DNA of 42,230 nt, taken from contig NZ_CAMBNZ010000015.1 in the NCBI RefSeq assembly GCF_945869175.1, forward strand, positions 1-42,230, in the 5' to 3' direction. The position numbers were made by a program, and so were the translations under genes. The notes beneath the pieces were generated by a model that saw only the letters and a list, made by a program, of their open reading frames with translations, ran no database searches and was not told the DNA's origin. Position 1 is the first letter of the stretch. The number at the start of each line of letters is the position of its first letter. Source of the stretch: Limnohabitans sp. Rim8. Its GTDB lineage: Bacteria > Pseudomonadota > Gammaproteobacteria > Burkholderiales > Burkholderiaceae_C. Positions 16,731 through 25,330 of the stretch are shown in pieces.

Positions 16731-18352
16731 CAAAAGCCGACGGCCTGCCCATCGCGGCGCGGGTCGCTGGCGGCTTGGTATCCCTCGACAGACGGATCGC
16801 CCATGCGCCAGATGAACTGGCCCGCGCCAAAGTCCTGATAGGAGTCGTTGATGACGTCCAGCTGGTGGCCACGGGCGATCAACTCTTGCACAGTGGCCCC
16901 GTTCATGGCGGCTTCAACGTTGATGTTCAGGCCTGTGTTGAAGCGCCAACGGGGTGCATCGCATGCGGCTTGGGGGTTTTGGCCGTAGTCGAGCATGCGC
17001 ACCAGGGTTTGCATGTGGCCTTGAGGCTGCATGTTGCCGCCCATCACGCCGAAGCTCATCACCGGCTGGCCGTCTTGGGTCAAAAAGGCAGGGATGATGG
17101 TTTGGAAAGGCCGCTTGCCAGGCAAGACCAAATTGGCGGGGTTGGGGCCTTGCACATCGGTGCTGAAACCGTGGCCCCGGTTTTGCAAGCTGATGCCGTA
17201 AGTGGGCTCCACCACGCCGGAACCAAAGCCCATGAAGTTGCTCTGGATGAAGCTGATCATCATGCCGCTTTCATCGGCCGCCGTCAGGTAAATCGTGCCG
17301 CCTTTGACCGGGTTGCCGGCCTTGAAGTCTTGCGCCTTTTTCATGTCAATCAACTTGGCGCGGCCGGCCAAATAAGCCGGGTCCAGCATTTGCTCAGGCG
17401 GCAATTCCATGAAGCGCGGATCGGCCACGTAGCGGTACACGTCGGCAAAGGCCAGCTTCATGGCCTCGATCTGCAAGTGCTGCGAGTCGGCGCTGTCCAC
17501 CTTGTGGCTGGCCAGGTCGAAGTGAGACAAGATGCCCAGAGCGATCAGCGCGGCGATGCCTTGGCCGTTGGGCGGAATCTCGTGCAGGGTGTAGCCCCGG
17601 TAGTCCTGCGCCATGGGCTTGACCCATTCGGGCTTGAAGTCGGCCAGGTCTTTGGCGGTGATGCTGCCGCCGTTGTCTTTGGCAAAGCGCTCGATCGCTT
17701 CGGCAATCTCACCGCCGTAAAGCGCTTGGCCCTTGGTCGCGGCAATGGCTTTGAGGCCCCGCGCTGCGTTTTTGAACTGGAACAACTCACCCACTTGGGG
17801 TGCACGGCCCCAGGGCAAAAAGCTTTGTGCAAAGCCCGGTTGCGACTGCAGCTCGGGCGTGGCAGCGGCCCATTTTTGCTGCACCACCACCGGGATCAAA
17901 TAACCGCGTTCGGCCACCTCAATGGCGGGCTCCAACAAATCGGCGAAAGGCAGTTTGCCAAAACGCTCATTCAAGGCCACCCAACAGGCCACTGCACCGG
18001 GCACGGTGACCGAGTCAAACCCGCGCTTGGGGGGTGTCTTGGCATCTTGACCGTACTTGCGGTGAAAGTACTCGGGCGTCCAGGTGGCAGGGGCTGGGCC
18101 GGATGAATTGAGGCCGTGCAGTTCTTTGCCGTCCCACAAAATCGCGAACGCGTCCGAACCCAATCCGCAGCTCACCGGCTCGGTCAAGGTGAGGACGGCA
18201 GCAGCAGCGATGGCGGCATCGACCGCGTTGCCGCCCTTGAGCATCATGCGCAAGCCCGCTTGGGCGGCCAGAGGATGGGAGGTGGACACCACGTTGCGCG
18301 CAAACAGCGGCAAGCGGGTGCTGGTGTAGGGGAACTGGTAATCGAAGTTCAT
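16730..18352 (-). CDS. ggt: gamma-glutamyltransferase family protein (Ntn-hydrolase)
   Basis: 540-residue member of the gamma-glutamyltranspeptidase family, which cleaves gamma-glutamyl amides such as glutathione and transfers or hydrolyses the glutamyl group. The proenzyme self-cleaves before a threonine; here Thr353 in KGGTIYLTAADESG is the expected nucleophile. The oxyanion/substrate loop is FGVMGGNMQPQGHMQ (434-448). No signal peptide is visible in MNFDYQFPYTSTRLPL, so the enzyme is probably cytoplasmic, like YwrD-type members and unlike the periplasmic E. coli Ggt. The ATG at 18352 lies one base after the stop of the upstream Bug gene. The frame stays open further upstream, but only inside that gene. 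Confidence 0.9.
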   Translation of the reverse strand: MNFDYQFPYTSTRLPLFARNVVSTSHPLAAQAGLRMMLKGGNAVDAAIAAAAVLTLTEPVSCGLGSDAFAILWDGKELHGLNSSGPAPATWTPEYFHRKYGQDAKTPPKRGFDSVTVPGAVACWVALNERFGKLPFADLLEPAIEVAERGYLIPVVVQQKWAAATPELQSQPGFAQSFLPWGRAPQVGELFQFKNAARGLKAIAATKGQALYGGEIAEAIERFAKDNGGSITAKDLADFKPEWVKPMAQDYRGYTLHEIPPNGQGIAALIALGILSHFDLASHKVDSADSQHLQIEAMKLAFADVYRYVADPRFMELPPEQMLDPAYLAGRAKLIDMKKAQDFKAGNPVKGGTIYLTAADESGMMISFIQSNFMGFGSGVVEPTYGISLQNRGHGFSTDVQGPNPANLVLPGKRPFQTIIPAFLTQDGQPVMSFGVMGGNMQPQGHMQTLVRMLDYGQNPQAACDAPRWRFNTGLNINVEAAMNGATVQELIARGHQLDVINDSYQDFGAGQFIWRMGDPSVEGYQAASDPRRDGQAVGF

Positions 18353-18353
18353 G

Positions 18354-19328
18354 TCAGTCCAATGTGATCTTGCGTTCAGTGATGGTCTTTTTCCATTTGG
18401 CCGATTCCTTCGCCAGCATGGTGGTGAATTGCGCAGGTGTGCCGCCCACCGGTTCAATGCCGAAACGCTGAAGCTTATCGAGAACCTCAGGGTCTTGCAG
18501 CACCTGGTTGGCGGCGGTGTTGACCCGGCTCACCACATCGGCCGGCAAGCCTTTGGGACCAAACAGACCAAACCAGGTGTTGGATTCGTAACCGGGCAGC
18601 ACATCGGCGATCGGCGGGACCCCAGGGGCCAAGGGCGTGGCTTTGAGCGAGGTCACGCCCAGCGCGCGCAAACGGCCGTCGCGCACGTGGGGCAAGCCTG
18701 TGGGCAAGCTGTCAAACAGCACATCCACCTTGCCACTGACCAGATCGGGAATGGCCAGGGCCGTGCCCTTGTAAGGGATATGAACGACAAACAACTCGGC
18801 TTGCGCCTTGAACAGTTCGGCCGTCAATTGAACGATGGTGCCATTGCCACTCGATGCGTAATTCAGGCGTCCCGGATTCTTTTTGGCGTAGTCGATCCAT
18901 TCCTTGACGGTTTTTGCGGGTGAACTGTTGGGCACCAACATGATGCTCGGCGCATTGCCCACCTGGCTGATGGGGGTGAAGTCTTTCACCGCGTCATAGG
19001 GCATCCGGGGGTTGAGGTTGGGACCAATCGAGTGCGTGCTCGATGTGGCCAGCAACAAGATGTAGCCATCAGGCTGGGCCTTTGCCACCAGGTCTGAGCC
19101 CAAGGTGCCGCCTGCACCGGGGCGGTTTTCGACCACCAAAGAGGTGCCCATTTTCTCGCTGAGCTTTTGCGACAGCGTGCGGGCAAACAAGTCGGTTGCG
19201 CCACCGGCCGGAAAGGGCACGATCAGCCGCACAGGTTTGGTGGGATAAGACTGCGCCTGAACCAGGCCCAGCCCTGCCAGAGCCAGCGTGAGCGCGCACG
19301 CGCCACGAAGCCAATTTCTTTTTTGCAT
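18354..19328 (-). CDS. Bug/TctC-family periplasmic solute-binding protein
   Basis: 324-residue extracytoplasmic binding protein of the tripartite tricarboxylate transporter type. A Sec signal peptide (MQKRNWLRGACALTLALAGLGLVQA) is followed by the mature start QSYPTKPVRLIVPFPAGGATD, the hallmark of Bug proteins. The VENRPGAGG and YASSGNGT motifs contact carboxylate ligands in known structures. GGAGTG lies 7 bases before the ATG. It is the first gene of the series with gamma-glutamyltransferase, EamA permease and SDR. The TctBA membrane genes upstream end at their own terminator, so the two units are adjacent but probably separate transcripts. The ligand is not predictable. Confidence 0.92.
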   Translation of the reverse strand: MQKRNWLRGACALTLALAGLGLVQAQSYPTKPVRLIVPFPAGGATDLFARTLSQKLSEKMGTSLVVENRPGAGGTLGSDLVAKAQPDGYILLLATSSTHSIGPNLNPRMPYDAVKDFTPISQVGNAPSIMLVPNSSPAKTVKEWIDYAKKNPGRLNYASSGNGTIVQLTAELFKAQAELFVVHIPYKGTALAIPDLVSGKVDVLFDSLPTGLPHVRDGRLRALGVTSLKATPLAPGVPPIADVLPGYESNTWFGLFGPKGLPADVVSRVNTAANQVLQDPEVLDKLQRFGIEPVGGTPAQFTTMLAKESAKWKKTITERKITLD

Positions 19329-19450
19329 TTCAACACTCCTGTCGGGGATCCATCCACTTGATTGCTCTTCGAATTCTCACAGAGCTGCGCTGTTTTGGCT
19401 GCGCCCAAGTGACAAGACCATGGGCAACGCAGGCGAGGCCGCCTCAAGCA

Positions 19451-19477
19451 AAAACGGCCTCCAAGGAGGCCGTTTTG
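19451..19477 (-). terminator. rho-independent terminator of tctBA
   Basis: Perfect 12-bp inverted repeat AAAACGGCCTCC / GGAGGCCGTTTT around AA (19451-19476), 21 bases beyond the tctA stop and ahead of the Bug gene. On the minus strand the 3' arm ends in TTTT. Confidence 0.88.
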
Positions 19478-19497
19478 AGCGAGAGGACAATCCGAAC

Positions 19498-21009
19498 TCA
19501 CTCTTCGACGAAAGCCTCTTGGCGTTTGGACTTGATCGATGGCAAAGCCACAATGATCAAAAGAAGCACCGCCGCGGCCAACAAGCTGGCCGACAAAGGA
19601 CGCGTCACAAACACGCTCCAGTCACCACGCGAGAGCAACATGGCGCGGCGCAGGTTTTCTTCCATCATCGGGCCCAAAATGAAGCCCAGCAGCAAGGGTG
19701 CAGGCTCCATGCCCAGTTTGATGAAACCGTAGCCAATCACACCAAACATCGCCACCATCCAGATGTCGAAGGTGTTGTTGTTGGTGGAATACACACCGAT
19801 CGCACAGAACAACACGATGGCCGGGAACAACCAACGGTAAGGCACCGACAACAACTTGATCCAGATGCCAATCAAAGGCAGGTTCAAGATGATGAGCATG
19901 GCGTTGCCAATCCACATCGAGGCGATCAGGCCCCAGAACAACTCGGGGTTGCTCGTCATCACCTGAGGGCCAGGCTGGATGTTGTGGATCGTCATCGCAC
20001 CCACCATCAAAGCCATCACCGCATTGGGTGGAATGCCCAACGTCAACAAAGGAATGAAAGAGGTTTGCGAAGCGGCATTGTTGGCCGATTCAGGGGCTGC
20101 CACACCGCGGATGTTGCCTTGACCAAAAGGCACTTCACCTGCAGACAGCTTGGTTTTCTTCTCGATGGTGTAGGCCGCAAAGGCCGCCAGCAAAGCGCCG
20201 CCACCGGGCAAGATGCCCAAAGCGGAACCTAAGAAAGTACCGCGCAAGACAGCAGGCACCATGCGCTTGAAGTCTTCGCCAGTGGGCAACAAACCCGTGA
20301 CTTTGGCCGTGAAAACTTCGCGGTCTTCCTCAGGCTTGGACAGGTTGGAGATGATTTCGCCATAACCGAACACGCCCATGGCGATCACGATGAAGCCCAC
20401 GCCGTCGGTCAACTCAGGAATATCGAAGCTGAAACGTGCCACACCCGAGTTCACGTCGGTGCCGATCAAGCCCATCAGCAAGCCCAACACGATCATGCCC
20501 ACCGCCTTGATGAGCGAGCCCGAGGCCAACACCACCGCGCCGATGAGGCCCAAGACCATCAAGGAGAAGTATTCGGCGGGGCCGAACTTGAAAGCCACTT
20601 CGGTCAAGGGGGCTGCGAATGCCGCCAGGATCAAAGTGCCGACACAACCGGCGAAAAACGACCCCAATCCAGCTGCCGCCAAAGCGGGGCCGGCACGGCC
20701 TTTGCGGGCCATTTGGTAACCGTCGATCATGGTCACGACCGATGAGGCTTCCCCGGGTAAGTTGACCAAAATCGCGGTGGTCGACCCGCCGTATTGGGCA
20801 CCGTAGTAAATACCGGCCAACATGATCAGCGCAGCCACAGGGGGCAGCGCATAGGTGGCGGGCAAGAGCATGGCGATGGTGGCCACAGGGCCCACACCAG
20901 GCAACACACCGATCAAAGTGCCGAGCAAACAGCCAAGGAAAGCGTAAAGCAGGTTTTGCAAGGTGAACGCCACCCCAAAACCGAGCGCAAGGTTGTCAAA
21001 CAGTTCCAT
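19498..21009 (-). CDS. tctA: tripartite tricarboxylate transporter permease, large subunit
   Basis: 503-residue inner-membrane permease with about 11-12 helices, the TctA subunit of the sodium-dependent TTT uptake systems. The repeated family motif appears twice, as IGVLPGVGPVATIAMLLP (about residues 38-55) and ALGILPGGGALLAAFAAY (about 260-277). The length is typical (about 500). GGAG lies 9 bases before the ATG. It follows tctB by 13 bases. No binding protein precedes tctB, unlike the classical tctCBA order; the nearest candidate is the Bug protein encoded just downstream at 18354-19328. Confidence 0.95.
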   Translation of the reverse strand: MELFDNLALGFGVAFTLQNLLYAFLGCLLGTLIGVLPGVGPVATIAMLLPATYALPPVAALIMLAGIYYGAQYGGSTTAILVNLPGEASSVVTMIDGYQMARKGRAGPALAAAGLGSFFAGCVGTLILAAFAAPLTEVAFKFGPAEYFSLMVLGLIGAVVLASGSLIKAVGMIVLGLLMGLIGTDVNSGVARFSFDIPELTDGVGFIVIAMGVFGYGEIISNLSKPEEDREVFTAKVTGLLPTGEDFKRMVPAVLRGTFLGSALGILPGGGALLAAFAAYTIEKKTKLSAGEVPFGQGNIRGVAAPESANNAASQTSFIPLLTLGIPPNAVMALMVGAMTIHNIQPGPQVMTSNPELFWGLIASMWIGNAMLIILNLPLIGIWIKLLSVPYRWLFPAIVLFCAIGVYSTNNNTFDIWMVAMFGVIGYGFIKLGMEPAPLLLGFILGPMMEENLRRAMLLSRGDWSVFVTRPLSASLLAAAVLLLIIVALPSIKSKRQEAFVEE

Positions 21010-21022
21010 GAATTATTTCTCC

Positions 21023-21511
21023 TCAACCGGTGATGAAGGTAGGCCAGACGGGGAACTGCAACTTGAGCAAAAGCACAAAAGCACAGTAGCAGCCGATCGA
21101 CAGGATCGTGGCCAAAATCAAGACTTCTTTGAGCTTGTAAGTGTCACCCGCCAAGCTGACCACCAAGGTGGTCCCAAAGATCGCAACGATCAAACCCATG
21201 GCGGGCAAGCCCATACTGGGCAAACCCGCCAGCAAGATACCGAACAACACGTTGCCGGCAATGATGAAGACAAGGGGCTTCCAGGCCCATGAACCGATTT
21301 TGTCACCGTCTGAGGTCTCGACCGTCAGCGCCTTGAACATGACGAACGCACCGATCAGTGCCAGCAATGAGCCCAGCAACAAGGGAAAGTAACCGGGGCC
21401 CATGCGAGCCCCAGTGCCCACGGAGTAGTTGGTGGCGCCATAGGCAAAGGCTGCACCTGCAACGGTGTAAAACAGCCCGGCAAAAAAGTCTTTCTGACTC
21501 TTGATGTTCAC
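21023..21511 (-). CDS. tctB: tripartite tricarboxylate transporter small membrane subunit
   Basis: 162-residue protein with four predicted helices (GLFYTVAGAAFAYGA, YFPLLLGSLLALIGAFV, PLVFIIAGNVLFGILLA, VLILATILSIGCYCAFVLLL), matching TctB in size and the GPGYFP motif after helix 1. I chose the GTG at 21511 (VNIKSQKDFFAG) because AGGAG sits 9 bases upstream. The frame is open to 21556, but that N-terminus has no such site and makes the protein longer than the family. It is the first gene of tctBA. Confidence 0.9.
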   Translation of the reverse strand: MNIKSQKDFFAGLFYTVAGAAFAYGATNYSVGTGARMGPGYFPLLLGSLLALIGAFVMFKALTVETSDGDKIGSWAWKPLVFIIAGNVLFGILLAGLPSMGLPAMGLIVAIFGTTLVVSLAGDTYKLKEVLILATILSIGCYCAFVLLLKLQFPVWPTFITG

Positions 21512-21627
21512 GAGAAATCTCCTCTGGTTTGAGTTGACGAGATTCTGCGTGAACAATCCGGTTTTGTGGATGTGGGTTACACCTATGTTTTGGCGACTAA
21601 AAACACATGGTTTACCCTGAGTTTCTG

Positions 21628-21655
21628 GCCCACCTCAAAGGACTTTGAGGTGGGC
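21628..21655. terminator. strong stem-loop after the spermidine-synthase-like gene
   Basis: Perfect 13-bp stem GCCCACCTCAAAG / CTTTGAGGTGGGC with only two loop bases (21628-21655), starting 6 bases after the stop codon at 21661. Neither strand has a T run directly after it. It may be a terminator helped by Rho, or a 3'-end protecting hairpin. It also lies between this gene and tctB on the same strand. Confidence 0.6.
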
Positions 21656-21660
21656 GCCAC

Positions 21661-22431
21661 TCATTTGACCAAGGGCTTGAACACCTTGAGCCACAAAGAA
21701 GCGGGCCACCCCCATTGGGCTTGTAAAGCGGCGGCTGTCTGGGCCATGTCTTCGCGCGAAGGTCGGCTGGCCGTGCGTTGCGCCAACACAATGGCGTTGC
21801 CCTCTCGGGTGGGTTTGAAGGCCCAGACGGCGTCTTCGCCAAAGGCGGCGCATATTTTTTCCACGCTCTCGTCATAGCTCGAAGAGCGACCAAACAGGTT
21901 GACCGTCATGCAGCCTTGAGGCGCCAACAGCTCACGGCAGTGGCGGTAGAAATCGGGGGTGTCCAGCACCGGCGCTGCCGCTTGTTCATCGTACAAATCC
22001 ACTTGCAGGGCGTCGACCGTGCCGCGCCATTCGTCTTTTTGGATTTCCAGCGACGCATCGGCCAGCACCACGCGTAAGCGTTCGTCGTCGAGTGGCAGGC
22101 GGAACCAGCCCCGGCAAGCGTGCAGCACACCGGGGTTCAGTTCCACAGCGGTGCAGGTCATCTTGAGTTTTTTGTAGCAAAACTTGGTGATGGTGCCTGC
22201 GCCCAAACCCAGCTGCATGGCGTGTGCGCCCTTGACCTCGCCAGGCGGGAAGAACAAGAGCCAGGCAAACATGCGCTGCACATATTCCAGCTCAATGTCG
22301 AAGGGGCGGTCCAGGAACATCGAGCCCTGAATCCACTCGGTGCCCAGATGCAGGTAACGGATCTCGCCGTCTTCGGAGAAATTGACTTCGGGCAACTCAA
22401 GGCTGGAAACAGCGGCTTTTTTTCGGGTCAT
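21661..22431 (-). CDS. spermidine-synthase-like SAM methyltransferase-fold protein
   Basis: 256-residue Rossmann-fold protein with the nucleotide-binding motif MQLGLGAGTITKF (residues 72-84) and the acidic strand TAVELNPGVL, as in polyamine aminopropyltransferases. The catalytic segment of true spermidine synthases (an Asp-rich D(S/T)xDP motif) is replaced by LQVDLYDEQAAAPVLDTPDFY, so enzyme activity as SpeE is doubtful. No speD-like gene is nearby. Its ATG overlaps the tatD stop in an ATGA arrangement, implying translational coupling to the nuclease. The frame is open far upstream, but only antisense-free inside tatD. A strong hairpin follows the stop. Confidence 0.75.
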   Translation of the reverse strand: MTRKKAAVSSLELPEVNFSEDGEIRYLHLGTEWIQGSMFLDRPFDIELEYVQRMFAWLLFFPPGEVKGAHAMQLGLGAGTITKFCYKKLKMTCTAVELNPGVLHACRGWFRLPLDDERLRVVLADASLEIQKDEWRGTVDALQVDLYDEQAAAPVLDTPDFYRHCRELLAPQGCMTVNLFGRSSSYDESVEKICAAFGEDAVWAFKPTREGNAIVLAQRTASRPSREDMAQTAAALQAQWGWPASLWLKVFKPLVK

Positions 22432-23273
22432 GGGGGCAGATGGTACAGAGGCCCATGGGCCAACTTGGGCAGCACGCGGCAGGCATTGGCGCAGGTGGCT
22501 TGGGCCAGATCGGCCAGCGACAGCCCCCGCAACTCGGCCAACACCTGCGCAATGCGCGGCAATTGTGCCGGGCTGTTGCGCCCTTGAACTGCACCTTTCG
22601 CGCGTTGCTCGGCGGTTTGGTAAAGCCATTGCGGCGGGATGTCGGGCGCATCGGTTTCCAGCACCAAAGCGCTCAGTGGCAGATCGCAGGCCAGGCGTCG
22701 CAACCGCAAAGAACGCTCGTAACTCAGGGTGCCGCCAAAGCCCAACGCAAAACCCATGTCCACAAAAGCCAGTGCTTGCTGTGCGCTGCCATTGAAAGCG
22801 TGCGCGATGCCTGAAGCGATGCGGCACTGGCGCAAGCCTTTGAGCAACAAATCGGCCGAGCGCCGCACATGCAAGACGACGGGCAAGCTGTGCTTTTGGG
22901 CCAACTTCAGTTGCGCGGTGTAAAAAAACCATTGGCGCTTGCGCATGTCGGGTGTGCACAGTTGCGGCACAAAAAAGTCCAAACCGATCTCGCCCACCGC
23001 CACCAGGCGCGGGTCATCGCGCCGATCGGTCAAGGCCAAGTCCAGCGCCAACAAATCTGCCACATGCGCATGCGGCACATACAAAGGGTGAATGCCCAAA
23101 GCGTAGGCGTCTCCATGGCGTTCGGCCAGTTGTGCCACTTGAGGCCAGTGCGCCGCCTGAACCGCAGGAATCACGCAGCGCGTCACCCCTTCCTGGCGGG
23201 CAGCTTGACGCACCGCATCGCGGTCGGCGTCAAACTCGGCTGCGTCCAGGTGGCAGTGCGTGTCAATCCACAT
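22428..23273 (-). CDS. TatD-family metal-dependent hydrolase/DNase
   Basis: 281-residue TIM-barrel hydrolase. The metal-binding HCHLD of WIDTHCHLDAAEFD (residues 2-15), the GEIGLDFF glutamate strand (about 93-100), LPVVLHVRRS (about 130-139), HAFNG (about 158-162) and the final ETDAP (about 206-210) are all in order. TatD proteins are Mg-dependent 3'-5' DNA/RNA exonucleases. LHVRRS is usually LHxR, here kept. The ATG at 23273 is canonical. It lies 25 bases after lolD and overlaps the next gene by four bases, so lolC-lolD-tatD-spermidine-synthase-like probably form one transcript. Confidence 0.9.
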   Translation of the reverse strand: MWIDTHCHLDAAEFDADRDAVRQAARQEGVTRCVIPAVQAAHWPQVAQLAERHGDAYALGIHPLYVPHAHVADLLALDLALTDRRDDPRLVAVGEIGLDFFVPQLCTPDMRKRQWFFYTAQLKLAQKHSLPVVLHVRRSADLLLKGLRQCRIASGIAHAFNGSAQQALAFVDMGFALGFGGTLSYERSLRLRRLACDLPLSALVLETDAPDIPPQWLYQTAEQRAKGAVQGRNSPAQLPRIAQVLAELRGLSLADLAQATCANACRVLPKLAHGPLYHLPP

Positions 23274-23298
23274 GCCGCAGGTCCATTCTCACGCTGGC

Positions 23299-23994
23299 TC
23301 AAACAGGCGCTTGCAGCACACCTTTGACCAGGTGCAGCTGCCGGTCGCAGCGCGCGGCCAGGGCTTGGTCGTGCGTGACCACCACAAAAGCGGTGCCGCG
23401 CTCACGGGCCAGTTGCAACATCATCGCGAACACACCGTCGGCGGTTTCACGGTCCAGATTGCCAGTGGGCTCGTCGGCCAGCACACAGGCCGGGTCATTC
23501 ACCAAAGCTCGGGCCAGCGCGACACGCTGACGTTCGCCACCCGACAATTCAGAAGGCCTGTGCTGAAGTCGTTCACCCAAGCCCACACGCTGCAGCCAAG
23601 CCGTGGCCACGGCTGCAGCTTCGCTGCGGTCTTGGCGGCGAATCCACAAGGGCATGGCCACGTTGTCCATGGCGCTGAACTCGGGCAGCAAATGGTGAAA
23701 CTGGTACACAAACCCCAAACAGCGGTTGCGCCACTGGCCTTGCTCGGCAGCACTCAAGTCCGAGAGCCCTTGCCCCTGCAGCTGCACGCTGCCCCGAGTC
23801 GGCGCATCCAGACCGCCCAGCAAATGCAGCAAGGTGCTTTTGCCCGAGCCCGAAGCGCCCACGATAGCGAGGGTTTCGCCCGCGTGCACAGCCAGGTCGA
23901 CGCCTTGCAGGACGGTCACGTCCAGCCGTCCTTCGGTGAAGCGCTTGGTCAGGCCTTGGGCGCTCAGCACCACCGGGCTTGTCATGTCATTCAT
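23299..23994 (-). CDS. lolD: lipoprotein-releasing ABC transporter ATP-binding protein
   Basis: 231-residue ABC ATPase that powers release of outer-membrane lipoproteins from the inner membrane. Walker A is GASGSGKST (residues 46-54), the LolD-typical Q-loop is [20 protein letters not shown], the signature is LSGGERQ (140-146) and Walker [12 protein letters not shown] (161-171). The ATG at 23994 overlaps the permease stop by eight bases. A second ATG at 23985 would leave a one-base gap, and either is possible. The gene follows its permease partner directly. Confidence 0.94.
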   Translation of the reverse strand: MNDMTSPVVLSAQGLTKRFTEGRLDVTVLQGVDLAVHAGETLAIVGASGSGKSTLLHLLGGLDAPTRGSVQLQGQGLSDLSAAEQGQWRNRCLGFVYQFHHLLPEFSAMDNVAMPLWIRRQDRSEAAAVATAWLQRVGLGERLQHRPSELSGGERQRVALARALVNDPACVLADEPTGNLDRETADGVFAMMLQLARERGTAFVVVTHDQALAARCDRQLHLVKGVLQAPV

Positions 23995-25255
23995 AGCGCA
24001 GCGCCTCTGCCGGGTTGACTTGGCTGGCGCGCCAGCTGGGGTAGAGCGTGGCCACAAAAGCCAACACCAAAGCGATGATCGCCACCGGCCCAATGTCACT
24101 GGCCAGCGGCTCGCTGGGCATGCGACTGATCAGATAGATGTCGCGCGGCAAGAAGCTGGCGTTGAACAGCGTTTCCAGGGCGGGCACGATGACATCGATG
24201 TTAAAAGCCACCAACAGGCCCAGCCCCAAACCACCCATGGTGCCGATCACCCCCACTGTCGCCCCTTGAACCACAAAAATACCCATGATGCTGAGCGGGC
24301 TGGCCCCCAGCGTGCGCAAGATCGCGATGTCGGCGCGCTTGTCGGTCACCGTCATCACCAAGGTGCTCACCAAGTTGAAAGCCGCCACCGCCACGATGAG
24401 CGTGAGGATGATGAACATCATGCGTTTTTCAACCTGCACAGCAGCAAACCAGGTCTTGTTTTGCTGGGTCCAGTCGCGCACAAAAAACTGTGGCCCCAGG
24501 TCCCGCTGCAGATCACGCGCCACCTCGCGGGCCAGATGCAAATCGCGCAATTTCAGGCGCACCCCACTGGGGCCCTCCAGCCGGAACATGCGTGCAGCAT
24601 CCGCGACATGCATGAGCGCCAGGGCCGAGTCGTACTCGTAATGTCCGGAAGAAAAAGTGCCCACCACACCCATTTGCTTCATGCGCGGCATGACCCCGGC
24701 CGGGGTGACTTGGCCCGATGGAGACACCAGCGTCACCGGGTCTCCGCTTTGCAGGCCCAAGTTGTTGGCCAGGTCACGGCCCAGCACCAGGCTGAACTCG
24801 CCGGGTTTGAGCCCCATCAACACCCACGCTTGGGTGTCGCTTGACAGATCACTGACCTCGGGTTCCAGCACCGGGTCAATGCCGCGAACCAGCACACCTT
24901 TCATGTCTTCCCCCCGTGCCAGCAAAGCTTGGGCGGTGATGAAAGGCGCAGCGCCCAGCACCTGCGGATGCGCTTTCATTCGGGCCAACAGTGCTGGCAT
25001 ATCGGTCACGGCTGCACCGTCTGTGGCATACACCTCAATGTGCGAGACCACACCGAGCATGCGGTCGCGGACTTCTTTTTGAAACCCATTCATGACGCTC
25101 AGCACGATGACCAGGGCTGCCACACCCAAGCCGATGCCCAACATGGACACGCCCGAAATAAAGGAAATGAAGCCGTTGCGCCGAGTGGCACGGCCTGCGC
25201 GCGTGTAGCGCCAACCCAGCACCAGCTCGTAAGGAATGTTTTTGAAAAAAGCCAT
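23987..25255 (-). CDS. lolC: lipoprotein-releasing ABC transporter permease LolC/LolE
   Basis: 422-residue permease of the MacB/LolC type. It has one N-terminal helix after [21 protein letters not shown], a periplasmic domain of roughly 230 residues, then three C-terminal helices and the typical ending [17 protein letters not shown]. Only one permease gene is present next to lolD here, whereas E. coli has lolC and lolE. A homodimer (LolF-like) is possible, unless lolE lies elsewhere. The proline-containing loop [15 protein letters not shown] may be the hook that contacts LolA. The ATG at 25255 gives the family's N-terminus. Confidence 0.92.
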   Translation of the reverse strand: MAFFKNIPYELVLGWRYTRAGRATRRNGFISFISGVSMLGIGLGVAALVIVLSVMNGFQKEVRDRMLGVVSHIEVYATDGAAVTDMPALLARMKAHPQVLGAAPFITAQALLARGEDMKGVLVRGIDPVLEPEVSDLSSDTQAWVLMGLKPGEFSLVLGRDLANNLGLQSGDPVTLVSPSGQVTPAGVMPRMKQMGVVGTFSSGHYEYDSALALMHVADAARMFRLEGPSGVRLKLRDLHLAREVARDLQRDLGPQFFVRDWTQQNKTWFAAVQVEKRMMFIILTLIVAVAAFNLVSTLVMTVTDKRADIAILRTLGASPLSIMGIFVVQGATVGVIGTMGGLGLGLLVAFNIDVIVPALETLFNASFLPRDIYLISRMPSEPLASDIGPVAIIALVLAFVATLYPSWRASQVNPAEALRYE

Positions 25256-25330
25256 AAGCCGCTATTGTGACCAATCAACCGTGCCCCCAAAAATAGACGG
25301 GTCCGCAGCACTCGCAGGGGCCTGGGTCGC

